Source of the DNA: Alphaproteobacteria bacterium
GTDB taxonomy: Bacteria > Pseudomonadota > Alphaproteobacteria > Micropepsales > Micropepsaceae
Assembly: GCA_947474645.1 (NCBI GenBank)
Contig: CANJJD010000002.1
Span: 166,745 to 199,584 of the forward strand
Reading direction: 5' to 3'
DNA: 32,840 bases
Each line of letters starts with the position of its first letter. Position 1 is the first letter of the stretch. The notes beneath the pieces were generated by a model, which was not told where the DNA came from, made no database searches, and saw only the letters and a list, made by a program, of their open reading frames with translations. Shown in pieces: positions 9,495 through 17,462 of this stretch. The position numbers and the translations under genes are program-made.

Positions 9495-10660
9495 TGCCCC
9501 TCGTAAACTCTCGGCACCCGGCGCAGCCGGGTCAGTATTTCATATTCATTGGTGCCGGCCATGGCCGCCACCTCGCCCAAAGTCATGGTATCGCCCAGCA
9601 GCTCCACCTCATCGCCGATGTGCGGCGCTTCGGGCAAATCGCTCACATCCAGGGTGATCAGGTCCATGGAGACGCGCCCCGCGACGGGCACGCGATGGCC
9701 GCCAAGCGCGGCAAAGCCCTTGTTGGAGAGGGCGCGGGGAACGCCGTCGGCATATCCGAGCGCCACGGTGGCGATCATGCTGGGCCTTTTTGCGCGGAAC
9801 GTGGCTGCGTAGCCAACGCTTGATCCTGAGTCAATTCGGCGGACCTGCAGCACCCGGGCGGTCAGCACCGCGGCGGTCTGCATCAAATTGGGAGCACCTT
9901 TGCCGGTACCTTCCTGCGCCTGCGGATTGGCGCCGTACAGCGCCACGCCGGGCCGCACCAGGTCGAAGTGATATTCCATGCCCAGCATCGCGCCATGGCT
10001 GGCGGCCAGGCTGGCGGGCGCCGGCGGCAGCATGGCCAGCGCCTGCTTGAAGCGCGACAGTTGCTCGGCATTCAGCGAGTTGGCCGGTTCGTCGCTGCAG
10101 GCCAGATGGCTCATCACCAGCACCGGGTTGATGCCGGCAAGGCGCCTGGCATGTTCGCCCGAAAGGATCGCCAGTTCATCGCCCGGCAGTCCCAGCCGGT
10201 TCATGCCGGTATCGACATGCAGCACCGCATCCAGCTTTGACGTGCCGACGCCGGCCGCTGCCGACCAGGCGGCGATCTGGGCCAGGCTGTTGAGCACCGG
10301 GGTAAGACGGTGGGAGATCAGCGCCGGCACCGCATCGGGTGCCGCGCCGTCCAGCACAAAGATGCGCGCCTGGGGCACGGATTTGCGCAAGGCGACGGCT
10401 TCTTCCAGCCGCGCCACGAAAAAGGAATCGCAGCCGGCCTGGGCCAAGGCGGGCGCCACGCGCGCAGCACCCAGGCCATAGCCATCCGCCTTCACCACCG
10501 CCGCCACCGCGGTGGGGCCCGCCATGCGGCGATAGGTGCGGTAGTTGGCGACAATGGCCGGCAGCCGCACCGTCAGGCGCGCCGCTTGGAAATCACTTCC
10601 CGCACTCAAGGGGGCCTCAGTCATGGGGGCAGGATGGCGGGGGCGGTGGGCGGCGTCCAT
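9491..10660 (-). CDS. alr: Alanine racemase
   Basis: Alanine racemase interconverts L- and D-alanine with PLP and supplies D-Ala for peptidoglycan. The PLP lysine lies in VVKADGYGLG (about Lys57), and the C-terminal domain has the catalytic Tyr segment (SSVGYAATF) and the SMDLITLDVSD motif. I chose ATG 10660 because GAGGG lies 5 nt upstream on the minus strand, overlapping the stop codon of the preceding gene. That gives 389 aa. A later ATG at 10624 (MTEAPL) lacks a good ribosome-binding site, and an upstream TTG at 10672 is part of the Shine-Dalgarno. The alr stop overlaps mlaE (ATGA). Confidence 0.95.
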   Translation of the reverse strand: MDAAHRPRHPAPMTEAPLSAGSDFQAARLTVRLPAIVANYRTYRRMAGPTAVAAVVKADGYGLGAARVAPALAQAGCDSFFVARLEEAVALRKSVPQARIFVLDGAAPDAVPALISHRLTPVLNSLAQIAAWSAAAGVGTSKLDAVLHVDTGMNRLGLPGDELAILSGEHARRLAGINPVLVMSHLACSDEPANSLNAEQLSRFKQALAMLPPAPASLAASHGAMLGMEYHFDLVRPGVALYGANPQAQEGTGKGAPNLMQTAAVLTARVLQVRRIDSGSSVGYAATFRAKRPSMIATVALGYADGVPRALSNKGFAALGGHRVPVAGRVSMDLITLDVSDLPEAPHIGDEVELLGDTMTLGEVAAMAGTNEYEILTRLRRVPRVYEGQ

Positions 10661-10668
10661 CCTGTCCC

Positions 10669-11403
10669 TCAATTATTGCCGGTGGCCGACTGCATGCCCG
10701 GCGAGGGATGCAGGCAGGGCGTGTTCTGCAGGATGGGACAGCCGCCCATGCCCGGGGTGATGCCGCTGCGGATATCGGCGCCGATGCGGTCAGAACCGGT
10801 GTTGACGCTGAACTGGGTATCGGGGGGCGCCTCGCGCAGGCGCGGCAGCACACTGCGCGGCACCATCACCAGGGTACCGTTGGGCAGCCTGGCGCCGCGC
10901 CAGGGATAAAAGCCGCAGCGCTCGCGCTCCACGCTGGTCAGATGCTCCCAGCTTCCGGCGTCGCAGGCCAGCGCCCGGCCTACTGCGCCCAATATGTCGC
11001 CTTGCTGGCCGGGAGCCTTGTTGTCCTCGTCGGTGACGATCGGCGGCGGCCTGGGCACGATAATGGGCGCGGCCAGCATGCGCGGCGGCGCGTCGGTGAG
11101 AATTTCCGGATTGATGGGGCGCTCCGGCAGCGGGCGGTTGTTGCCCGGCAAGGTCAAAGTGAGGATGGTTTCCATCAGCGGCCGGGACTTCATGTCGAAG
11201 GGATGCACCGCCAGCACGAAGAAGAAAAAGAACAGCACATGCAGCAGGCCCGCCAGGACCGTGGAGACGGCCTTGGACTTGGCCTTGCGGCGCTGTTCTT
11301 CCGCCCCCAAGGGGCTGATTCCAGGACGCAGGAACGGGTGCGTCAGGGCTAAATCGCTGGCCAAAAGCTGGTATCCGTCAAACGCTTCCCGCGTCCCCAC
11401 CAT
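10669..11403 (-). CDS. Membrane-anchored proline-rich periplasmic protein of unknown function
   Basis: No function recognised. From ATG 11403 the product is 244 aa; an in-frame GTG at 11442 would add 13 residues. There is a basic cytoplasmic N-terminus (EEQRRKAKSKA), one hydrophobic segment at about residues 46-69 containing six consecutive Phe, then a proline-rich stretch at about 91-127 and a C-terminal region with cysteines (ACDAG, ERCGF, GGCPI, PCLHP). The topology (short cytoplasmic part, one TM helix, Pro-rich periplasmic linker, small C-terminal domain) resembles TonB-like proteins, but I see no clear TonB C-terminal signature. It is the first gene of the leftward block, and its stop codon overlaps the alr ribosome-binding site, so the two are probably coupled. 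No convincing Shine-Dalgarno is seen at either start. Confidence 0.72.
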   Translation of the reverse strand: MVGTREAFDGYQLLASDLALTHPFLRPGISPLGAEEQRRKAKSKAVSTVLAGLLHVLFFFFFVLAVHPFDMKSRPLMETILTLTLPGNNRPLPERPINPEILTDAPPRMLAAPIIVPRPPPIVTDEDNKAPGQQGDILGAVGRALACDAGSWEHLTSVERERCGFYPWRGARLPNGTLVMVPRSVLPRLREAPPDTQFSVNTGSDRIGADIRSGITPGMGGCPILQNTPCLHPSPGMQSATGNN

Positions 11404-11495
11404 ATAGAAGCGTGGGGGCGGGAAAAACAGGCCCAAAACCACGTGAAGTCAGCGGGTTAATGGCGGAAAAGCGCCAAAAATGCTAACGCCATGTC

Positions 11496-12278
11496 ATGCG
11501 GTGTTACCTGATCAACCTGGGACGGCGGCCCGACCGGCTGGCGGCGATGAGTGCGCAAGCCCAGGCGCTGGGCCTTGGCCTGGAGCGGGTGGAGGCCGTG
11601 GACGCCGCCAGCACACCCTCCGCCGGCCTGGATCGCTGGTTCGCAGGCAGCGGCCCATTGGGAGAAATCCCGCGCGGCGACAAGGCGTGTCTCATTTCGC
11701 ACCGCGCCGCGTGGGAATTGTTCCTGAACGGCGCCGATGCTCATGCCGTGTTCCTGGAAGACGATGTGCGGCTGTCGCAGATGGCGGCGCCGATGCTGGC
11801 CTCCGATATCTGGATCCCGGAAGGCGTGAAGGTGGTCAAGCTGGAACATTACGGCCCGCCCGGCCAGCGCGTGCTGCTGACCGATCTGCACGCGATGGGA
11901 GAGGATTTTCAGATGGGCCGGATGCTCTCGCGCCATACCGGGGCTGCGGCCTACATATTGAATCGCGAGGCGGCGCAATTGCTGCTGGCCCAGACGCGCT
12001 TTGACCTGCCGGTGGATCACCTGTTGTTCAATCCCAACAATTCGGACCTGTTCGCCGCGCTGTCGCCCTGGCAGCTTTTGCCCGCCATCGCGCGGCAGGA
12101 ACAATTCGTGGGCGAAAAGTCCGACATCGAGGATACGCGCAAGGGCCTGCGCGCCTTCAGCCCCGGCTATGTGCGCCGCGAGCTGGTGCGCTTTGTTTAT
12201 GACCTGAAGCTGATCCCGCGCCAGATCGCAGCGCTGCTGGGCGGGGCGCGCTTCGTGGCCGTCAAGACGGCCGGCTGA
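11496..12278 (+). CDS. Glycosyltransferase family 25 (LPS biosynthesis type)
   Basis: This 260-aa protein begins with the family pattern (CYLINLGRRPDR, with RVEAVDA about 25 residues later). It contains LISHRAAWELF and the acidic motif VFLEDDV at about residues 84-90, which corresponds to the nucleotide-sugar/metal site of GT25 enzymes such as LPS galactosyltransferases. A likely role is adding a sugar to lipopolysaccharide or another surface glycan; donor and acceptor are unknown. No clear Shine-Dalgarno precedes the ATG. The gene sits alone on the plus strand between dnaB and the alr block, apparently inserted into an otherwise leftward conserved neighbourhood. Its stop codon directly abuts the dnaB stop. 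Confidence 0.85.
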   Translation: MRCYLINLGRRPDRLAAMSAQAQALGLGLERVEAVDAASTPSAGLDRWFAGSGPLGEIPRGDKACLISHRAAWELFLNGADAHAVFLEDDVRLSQMAAPMLASDIWIPEGVKVVKLEHYGPPGQRVLLTDLHAMGEDFQMGRMLSRHTGAAAYILNREAAQLLLAQTRFDLPVDHLLFNPNNSDLFAALSPWQLLPAIARQEQFVGEKSDIEDTRKGLRAFSPGYVRRELVRFVYDLKLIPRQIAALLGGARFVAVKTAG

Positions 12279-12286
12279 TCAGCCGG
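12271..12286. terminator. 16-bp perfect palindrome spanning the abutting stop codons of GT25 and dnaB
   Basis: CCGGCTGATCAGCCGG is a perfect palindrome. Its centre TGATCA contains the GT25 stop codon (TGA, 12276-12278) and the dnaB stop codon (TCA, complement TGA, 12279-12281). A short symmetrical hairpin could contribute to separation of the two convergent transcripts, but there is no T-run and no loop, so the terminator call is weak. Confidence 0.35.
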
Positions 12287-13724
12287 GCGGCGTATAGCCG
12301 TCGCTCGCCATGTTGCTGAAGCGGGTATACATGCCCTCGAACACCAGATCGATGGCGCGGGTGGCGCCATGGCGATGTTTTTCCACCAGCACTTCGGCGC
12401 GGTTGGTCGCCCGCTCCAGCTTTTCCATCCACTTGGCATGTTCGGCGCTGCCCGGCTCGGGTTCGCGCGACTTGAGGTAATATTCCTCGCGATAGACGAA
12501 CATCACCACGTCGGCGTCCTGCTCGATGGAGCCGGATTCGCGCAAGTCCGACAGCACCGGCCGCTTGTCGTCTCGCGCATCCACGCCGCGCGACAACTGC
12601 GACAGCGCCAGCACCGGCACATTCAGTTCCTTGGCCAGGGTCTTGAGGCCCTTGGTGACTTCGGTGATTTCCTGGACCCGGTTTTCGTGGCGGCGCGCAG
12701 GTTCAACCAGTTGCAGGTAATCGATGATAATCAGGCCAACATTCTTTTCACGCTTCAGGCGGCGGGCCCGGGCCGCGATCTGGGCGATGGAGATGCCGCC
12801 GGAATCATCGATGTAAAGCGGCAAGCTGGAGAGGTCCTGCATGGTGAGGACGAACTTCTCCCATTCGCTTTCGCTGAACTTGCCGTTGCGGATCTTCCAC
12901 ATTTCCAGCTCGGCCTGCTCGGACAGGATACGCGCCGAGAGCTGCTGCGCCGCCATTTCCAGGCTGAAGAACAGCACCGGCGCGCCGCTGGGATACTCGG
13001 CGCTGTTTTCCAGGTCGCGCATGTACTGCTTGGCGCAATGGAAGGCCATGTTGGTGCCCAGCGCCGTCTTGCCCATGCCCGGCCGTCCCGCCAGGATCAG
13101 AAGGTCGGAAGGCTGCAAGCCGCCCAGCAGATTGTCGATGTCGGTAAAGCCGGAGGTGACGCCGGAGATGCGCCCGCCGCGGGCATGGGCCTTTTCCGCC
13201 GATTCCACGGCGAGGCGCAGCGCCTCGTGGAAGTCCATGGCGCCTTCGCCATATTTGTTGGTCTCGGCCACCGCATACAGCGCCTTTTCGGCCTCGGCGA
13301 TCTGGTCCTTGGAGGTCTTTTCGGTGGGCGCGTCATAGGCGGTGTTGACGATATCCTCGCCGATGCGGATCAGGCTTCGCCGCATATAGAGGTCGTTCAG
13401 GATATTGGCGAAATCGCGGATATTGGGGATCGCCGGAGCGGCGGCGCGCAGGGCGTCGAAATAGGCCTGGCCGCCGGTCTCGATCACGCCGGGATCGGAT
13501 TTCATGGTGGCATGGAGGGTGAGCGGCGTGACCACCACGCCGCCGCGCTCGATCATCTGCACCATGGTCTCGAAAATGCGGCCATGCAGGGGATCGTAGA
13601 AATGCTCGGGCTTGATCAGCGCACTGGCACGCTCTATCGCCCGGTTGTCCGCCAGGATCGCACCGAGCAGCGCCTGCTCGATGTCGATATCGTAGGGGAC
13701 GTGGCGATAGGCTTCTTGTTCCAT
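12279..13724 (-). CDS. dnaB: Replicative DNA helicase DnaB
   Basis: This is the hexameric 5'-3' helicase of the replication fork. From ATG 13724 the protein is 481 aa. The N-terminal DnaB domain starts at once (PYDIDIEQALLGAIL). Walker A GRPGMGKTA is at about 213-221 and the Walker B/H3 region IIIDYLQL at about 332-339. DLRESGSIEQDAD is near 393-405, and the C-terminus carries the family EKHRHGAT motif (about 448-455). The frame stays open upstream to 13856, but that extension is Arg/Ala-rich and unlike DnaB, so I rejected it. No intein or split is present. The block to the left (alr, radA, cvpA, purF) is its usual alphaproteobacterial neighbourhood. Confidence 0.97.
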   Translation of the reverse strand: MEQEAYRHVPYDIDIEQALLGAILADNRAIERASALIKPEHFYDPLHGRIFETMVQMIERGGVVVTPLTLHATMKSDPGVIETGGQAYFDALRAAAPAIPNIRDFANILNDLYMRRSLIRIGEDIVNTAYDAPTEKTSKDQIAEAEKALYAVAETNKYGEGAMDFHEALRLAVESAEKAHARGGRISGVTSGFTDIDNLLGGLQPSDLLILAGRPGMGKTALGTNMAFHCAKQYMRDLENSAEYPSGAPVLFFSLEMAAQQLSARILSEQAELEMWKIRNGKFSESEWEKFVLTMQDLSSLPLYIDDSGGISIAQIAARARRLKREKNVGLIIIDYLQLVEPARRHENRVQEITEVTKGLKTLAKELNVPVLALSQLSRGVDARDDKRPVLSDLRESGSIEQDADVVMFVYREEYYLKSREPEPGSAEHAKWMEKLERATNRAEVLVEKHRHGATRAIDLVFEGMYTRFSNMASDGYTPPG

Positions 13725-13928
13725 GGGCCGTGCAATCAACAGTTCGCGGTGGACCGGTTCAAGCGACTTGAATATCCGCTCACAGGCACGACTCGCGCGC
13801 GCGGACCCGAGTCTACACCCAACTCTAGACCTAGTGGCGCATGCGTTGGCGCCCACTAATATCCGGCGTCACACCGCGATATCCACATGTTCCACCGGTT
13901 TGCGGCAGATGCTGTTCAGAGCGCGGCA
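13725..13928. promoter_or_regulatory. Divergent intergenic region upstream of dnaB and the SRPBCC gene
   Basis: About 200 bp between divergent genes should hold the dnaB promoter on the minus strand and the SRPBCC promoter on the plus strand. The visible structure is an imperfect hairpin, TAGTGGCGC (13832-13840) facing GCGCCCACTA (13849-13858) with one bulged C. Beside it is a short repeat, GTCTA (13811-13815) with TAGAC (13826-13830). I could not identify -35/-10 boxes with confidence. Confidence 0.35.
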
Positions 13929-14435
13929 ATGATGGCCTGCGCCGCCGCCGGATTCTTTTCCTTGGCCCCTGAAATCACGAACAGGAAGACATTGACCCTG
14001 ACCCGCCTGCTGGACGCGCCGGCCGACAAGCTGTTCCGCTGCTGGACCACGCCGGTACTGATGAAGCAGTGGTTTGCGCCCAAGCCCTACACCACCCCGG
14101 TGGTGGAAACCGATGTCCGGCCCGGCGGCGCCAGCAATGTGACGATGCGCAGCCCGGACGGGCAGGACATGCCCTGCCCCGGCCAGTATCTGGAAGTGGT
14201 GCCCAACCGGAAGCTGGTTTTCACCGATGCCTTCACCGGCGACTGGTCGCCCAAGGATGGCGCGCCCTTCATGGTGGGGACCGTGACCTTCGAGCCGGAA
14301 GGCGACAAGACGCGCTACATCGCCACCGCCCGTCACTGGAGCGCGGAAGACAAGCAGAAGCACGAAGCGATGGGCTTTCATCAGGGCTGGAGCATTTGCG
14401 CCGACCAGCTTGAAGCCTTGGCGAAAACCATCTGA
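13929..14435 (+). CDS. SRPBCC (AHSA1/START-like) domain protein
   Basis: The core domain begins NRKTLTLTRLLDAPADKLFRC and continues with W-x-x-P-x-x-x-x-x-W-F-A-P, the standard opening of AHSA1-type SRPBCC proteins, which bind hydrophobic ligands in a helix-grip fold. Further family features are a DVRPGG motif and GTVTFEPEGDKTRY. Length from ATG 13929 is 168 aa. The frame is open from 13887, and a start closer to the domain (for example TTG 13962) is also possible, because no candidate has a clear Shine-Dalgarno. Its stop codon is directly followed by the ATG of the RibD-like gene, so the two form an operon. Pairing with a RibD-C reductase recurs in small stress or resistance-like operons; the ligand is unknown. 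Confidence 0.82.
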   Translation: MMACAAAGFFSLAPEITNRKTLTLTRLLDAPADKLFRCWTTPVLMKQWFAPKPYTTPVVETDVRPGGASNVTMRSPDGQDMPCPGQYLEVVPNRKLVFTDAFTGDWSPKDGAPFMVGTVTFEPEGDKTRYIATARHWSAEDKQKHEAMGFHQGWSICADQLEALAKTI

Positions 14436-14987
14436 ATGACCAAGCTGGTGCTGAAGCAACATCTGTCGCTGGACGGCTTTGCCGGCCGGCTGGACGGCGA
14501 TGTCGGCTTCATCTTCTCCAGTTTTGACGACGCCCTGACCTATTGGATCGTGCAGGACATCTGGAAGGCCGGCATCCACATCATGGGCGCCAGGACCTAT
14601 GGCGACATGGCGCGCTGGTGGCCCACTTCCACCGAGCCCTTCGCGGCGCCGATGAACGCCATTCCCAAGGCTGTGTTCTCCGACACGCTGCAGGAAGCGC
14701 CCTGGGGACCGGCTGAGATCATTCGCGGCGACCTCGGCGCCGGCATCGCGCACCTCAAGGCGCGCGGCGGCAAGGACATCTATGCCCATGGCGGCGCGGG
14801 CTTTGCCCGCTCGCTGATCGCCGGGGGGCTGGTGGACGAATATCACCTGGTGACGCATCCGGTGGCGCTGGGGCGCGGGCTGGCGATCTTTTCCGGCATC
14901 GGGCCCATGCGCGAGCTGGAACTGGTGGAGAGCAAGAGCTTTCCCAGTGGCGCGGTCGCCAACATCTACCGGCCCGTACGCCGCTAG
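14436..14987 (+). CDS. Dihydrofolate reductase family protein (RibD C-terminal-like)
   Basis: This 183-aa protein has the YyaP/YwjB-type architecture: a first strand followed by SLDGF (LKQHLSLDGF), a central MGARTYGDM motif, then GGKDIYAHGGAGFA, the NADPH-binding G-G-x-x segment. These are hallmarks of RibD-C/DHFR-fold reductases. The substrate is unknown. It starts right after the stop codon of the SRPBCC gene with no gap, indicating translational coupling. Its TAG stop overlaps the TAG of the convergent ArsC-like gene within CTAG (14984-14987). Confidence 0.87.
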   Translation: MTKLVLKQHLSLDGFAGRLDGDVGFIFSSFDDALTYWIVQDIWKAGIHIMGARTYGDMARWWPTSTEPFAAPMNAIPKAVFSDTLQEAPWGPAEIIRGDLGAGIAHLKARGGKDIYAHGGAGFARSLIAGGLVDEYHLVTHPVALGRGLAIFSGIGPMRELELVESKSFPSGAVANIYRPVRR

Positions 14988-15328
14988 GCGAACAACTTCT
15001 TGTACTCGTCCGGCTTGAAGCCGACGGTCAGCTTGCCCTTGGCGTCCAGCACCGGCCGCTTGATCATGGACGGCTGGGCCAGCATCAGGGCGATGGCTTT
15101 TTTCTCGGTCAGGCCGTCCTTGTCGGCGTCGGGCAATTTCTTGAACGTGGTGCCGGCGCGGTTGAGCAGCACCTCCCAGCCGACCTTCTTGGCCCAGCCT
15201 TCCACGGTCGGCTTGTCGATCCCCGACGCCTTGTAGTCATGGAAGTCGGTCTTGACCTTGTGTGCCTCCAGCCAGGTGCGGGCCTTTTTCATCGTGTCGC
15301 AATTCTTGATGCCGTAGATCGTCGCCAT
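14984..15328 (-). CDS. ArsC/Spx/MgsR-family protein (YffB-like)
   Basis: This 114-aa thioredoxin-fold protein starts with IYGIKNCDTMKKAR. It has a single active-site-type Cys10 and the conserved late RPVLD segment typical of the YffB branch of the ArsC/Spx family. Family members are described as glutathione-dependent thiol reductase-like or regulatory; true arsenate reduction is not supported, since no ars genes are nearby. A GGAG lies 5 nt upstream of the ATG. It is divergent from the 2OG-oxygenase gene with 66 nt between them and converges with the RibD-like gene, overlapping by 4 nt. Confidence 0.88.
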   Translation of the reverse strand: MATIYGIKNCDTMKKARTWLEAHKVKTDFHDYKASGIDKPTVEGWAKKVGWEVLLNRAGTTFKKLPDADKDGLTEKKAIALMLAQPSMIKRPVLDAKGKLTVGFKPDEYKKLFA

Positions 15329-15394
15329 GTCATCTCCAGTTCAAACGCAGGATATGGGAGGCGTGCGCCTGCGCAAAGCGGCTAACATCGTTCC

Positions 15395-16084
15395 ATGACC
15401 AAACAGGACTGGACGCGCATCGCCGCCGAACTGGATGAACAGGGCTGGGCGATCCTGCCCGGCCTGGTCAGCGGTGCGGGCTGCGAGGCGCTGGCCAAAC
15501 TGTATGACCGCGAGGACGGCTTTCGCAGCCGGGTGGTGATGGCCCGGCACGGCTTCGGGCGCGGGGAGTATCGCTACTTCTCCTATCCCCTGCCCGGTCC
15601 GGTCGAGAAGTTGCGCACCGGCCTCTATCCGCACCTCGCCGCCATCGCCAATGGCTGGCAGGACCGGCTGGGGAAGACGGTCCAATTCCCGGACACCCAT
15701 GCCGATTACATCGCGCGTTGCCATGCCGCCGGACAGGCGCGGCCCACCCCGCTACTGCTGCGCTACGGCCCCGGCGACTATAATTGCCTGCACCAGGATC
15801 TTTATGGCGACGAGGTTTTCCCTTTGCAGGTGGCGGTGCTGCTGGCCGAGCCGGGCGGCGATTTCACCGGCGGCGAGTTCGTGCTGACCGAGCAGCGGCC
15901 CCGCCAGCAGTCCCGCGCCATGGTGGTGCCGCTGGCCAAGGGCGATGGGGCGGTGTTTGCCGTCAACAGCCGCCCCGTGAAAGGCGCTCGCGGCGATTAC
16001 CAGGTGAAGATGCGCCATGGCGTCAGCCGGCTTCTCACCGGCCAACGCCGCACCTTAGGGCTCATCTTCCACGACGCGGCGTAA
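15395..16084 (+). CDS. 2OG-Fe(II) oxygenase
   Basis: This 229-aa protein belongs to the non-haem iron dioxygenases that couple substrate oxidation to decarboxylation of 2-oxoglutarate. The iron ligands appear as His133-x-Asp135 (CLHQDLYGD) and His208 (KMRHGV). The 2OG-binding Arg is at about 218/219 (TGQRRTLGL). A GGEFVLTEQRPR segment lies between, as in the bacterial Oxygenase-NA type group. The substrate is unknown; several relatives are hypothetical or nucleic-acid/protein hydroxylases. It is divergent from the ArsC-like gene and convergent with aqpZ (5-nt gap). No strong Shine-Dalgarno is seen. Confidence 0.85.
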   Translation: MTKQDWTRIAAELDEQGWAILPGLVSGAGCEALAKLYDREDGFRSRVVMARHGFGRGEYRYFSYPLPGPVEKLRTGLYPHLAAIANGWQDRLGKTVQFPDTHADYIARCHAAGQARPTPLLLRYGPGDYNCLHQDLYGDEVFPLQVAVLLAEPGGDFTGGEFVLTEQRPRQQSRAMVVPLAKGDGAVFAVNSRPVKGARGDYQVKMRHGVSRLLTGQRRTLGLIFHDAA

Positions 16085-16089
16085 CCGGG

Positions 16090-16809
16090 CTAGTGGTTGC
16101 CCGTGACATCGAGCGGCGTGGGATCGTCGGGCGAAAGCCAGCGATAGACAAAGCCTGCGATCGCCGCGCCGGTGATCGGCGCCACCCAGAACAGCCAGAG
16201 CTGCTGCAGCGCCCAGCCGCCCGCGAACAAGGCCGGGGCGGTGGAGCGCGCCGGATTGACCGAGGTGTTGGTCACCGGAATGGAGATCAGGTGGATCAGC
16301 ACCAGGCACAGGCCGATGGCGATGGGGGCGAAGCCCGCCGGCGCGCGACCATGGGTTGAACCCAGGATCACGAACAGGAAGGCGAACGTCATCACCACTT
16401 CGCAGGTGAGCGCCGCGGTCAGGCCATAGCCGCCGGGGGAATGATCGCCAAAGCCGTTGCTGGCGAACCCGGCATGGACGTCGAAGCCGGCCGCGCCGCT
16501 GGCGATCAGGTAGAGCAGCCCCGCCCCCGCCACGCCGCCCAGCACCTGGGCGCCGATATAGCCGGGCAGGTCCTTGGCCGGGAACCGGCCGCCCGCCCAC
16601 AGGCCGACCGAGACGGCGGGATTGAGATGGCAGCCCGAGACATGGCCGATGGCGAAGGCCATGGTCAGGACGGTCAGGCCGAAGGCCAGCGACACCCCGA
16701 CAAAGCCGATCCCCAGTTCGGGATAAGCGGCGGCCAGCACGGCCGATCCGCATCCCCCCAGCACCAGCCAGGCCGTACCGATGAATTCTGCCGCCAGTTT
16801 GCGGATCAT
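16090..16809 (-). CDS. aqpZ: Aquaporin Z (water channel)
   Basis: This 239-aa major intrinsic protein has six membrane helices and two NPA half-helices: NPAVS at about 63-67 and NPARS at about 185-189. The selectivity-filter positions match the water-selective E. coli AqpZ: Phe43, His173, Thr182 and Arg188. A water channel is therefore more likely than a glycerol facilitator. The gene is divergent from a TetR regulator. Two palindromic sites in the 122-bp spacer suggest that the regulator controls it. Confidence 0.95.
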   Translation of the reverse strand: MIRKLAAEFIGTAWLVLGGCGSAVLAAAYPELGIGFVGVSLAFGLTVLTMAFAIGHVSGCHLNPAVSVGLWAGGRFPAKDLPGYIGAQVLGGVAGAGLLYLIASGAAGFDVHAGFASNGFGDHSPGGYGLTAALTCEVVMTFAFLFVILGSTHGRAPAGFAPIAIGLCLVLIHLISIPVTNTSVNPARSTAPALFAGGWALQQLWLFWVAPITGAAIAGFVYRWLSPDDPTPLDVTGNH

Positions 16810-16890
16810 GCGTCCCTCCCCTTTGAGTCTGGGGCGGACGGTACGCCGGGAACCCGAGGGAGTCGCTGATTCCTTGCTTTTTCTGCTGAC

Positions 16891-16905
16891 TTTACATAAT
16901 GTAAA
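16891..16905. promoter_or_regulatory. Palindromic operator 1 (TetR type) between aqpZ and tetR
   Basis: TTTACATAATGTAAA is a perfect 7+1+7 palindrome in the divergent spacer, 27 bp before the tetR start and 82 bp from the aqpZ start. It is AT-rich in otherwise GC-rich DNA. A possible -35 (TTGCTT, 16874-16879) lies just upstream, so binding would overlap the tetR promoter. Size and symmetry suit a TetR dimer. Confidence 0.65.
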
Positions 16906-16923
16906 TGCAGCGATTCCGAGTAC

Positions 16924-16938
16924 TTTACATCATGTCAA
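16924..16938. promoter_or_regulatory. Palindromic operator 2, overlapping the tetR start codon
   Basis: TTTACATCATGTCAA repeats operator 1 with two differences (the central base and one base of the right half). It lies exactly 33 bp downstream, about three helical turns, so two dimers would sit on the same face. It contains the tetR ATG (16932-16934), consistent with negative autoregulation. Confidence 0.6.
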
Positions 16939-17444
16939 CTTCGGACCGGATTTTGGATGCCGCCCTGGCCTGCGCCCAGCACAGCCAAGCCTTCACCATG
17001 GCTGAAGTGGCGGCTGGAGCGGGCCTGTCGCGCCAGGCGGTCTATCTCCATTTCCCCGACCGGGCCGCCCTGCTGGCGGCACTGGCGCAACGGCTGGAAG
17101 CCGCCGCCCCGCCTTCCCAGGCGCCGGCTCCCAGCGCCCGTGCCGCCCTCACCGCCCTGGTGGCGCGGCTGGCGGAGGAACATCCCCGGGCCTGGCCGCT
17201 GGCCCGGAGCCTGGGCGCCAATCCCGGCGACACGGCCCGGCTGACCGCCTGCCGCGCCCTGGCTGAGCGCTTCAAGGCCGAAGGCGCGCTCAGCCCGCAT
17301 CTGTCCCCGGCCACCGCCGCCGACTTGCTGTTCACCCTGACCTCGCTATCCGTATGGGCCGAGCTGGTGCCGGGCCGCGGCTGGGACGCCGGGCGCTACC
17401 GCACCCACATCGCCTATCTGGCGACGGGCGCTCTTACCAAGTGA
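16932..17444 (+). CDS. TetR/AcrR family transcriptional regulator
   Basis: From ATG 16932 the protein is 170 aa. The N-terminal helix-turn-helix is clear: RILDAALACA, FTMAEVAAGAGLSRQAVYLHF (about residues 21-42), then PDRAALLAAL. The C-terminal ligand-binding half is Ala/Leu-rich and not assignable to an inducer. A start at 16905 is in frame but would lie inside operator 1. No strong Shine-Dalgarno is visible at either. The two operator-like palindromes upstream, one covering the start codon, imply autoregulation and probably control of divergent aqpZ. It converges with the SRAP gene (18-nt gap). Confidence 0.88.
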   Translation: MSTSDRILDAALACAQHSQAFTMAEVAAGAGLSRQAVYLHFPDRAALLAALAQRLEAAAPPSQAPAPSARAALTALVARLAEEHPRAWPLARSLGANPGDTARLTACRALAERFKAEGALSPHLSPATAADLLFTLTSLSVWAELVPGRGWDAGRYRTHIAYLATGALTK

Positions 17445-17462
17445 GTGGGCCGGCGCAGCCGC

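Noticed and set aside
13725..13856. N-terminal extension of dnaB
   Set aside because: The added 44 residues are Arg/Ala-rich and unlike DnaB; the family N-terminus fits the ATG at 13724.
12369..13859. 496-codon plus-strand open frame opposite dnaB
   Set aside because: Shadow of dnaB; composition artefact of high third-position GC.
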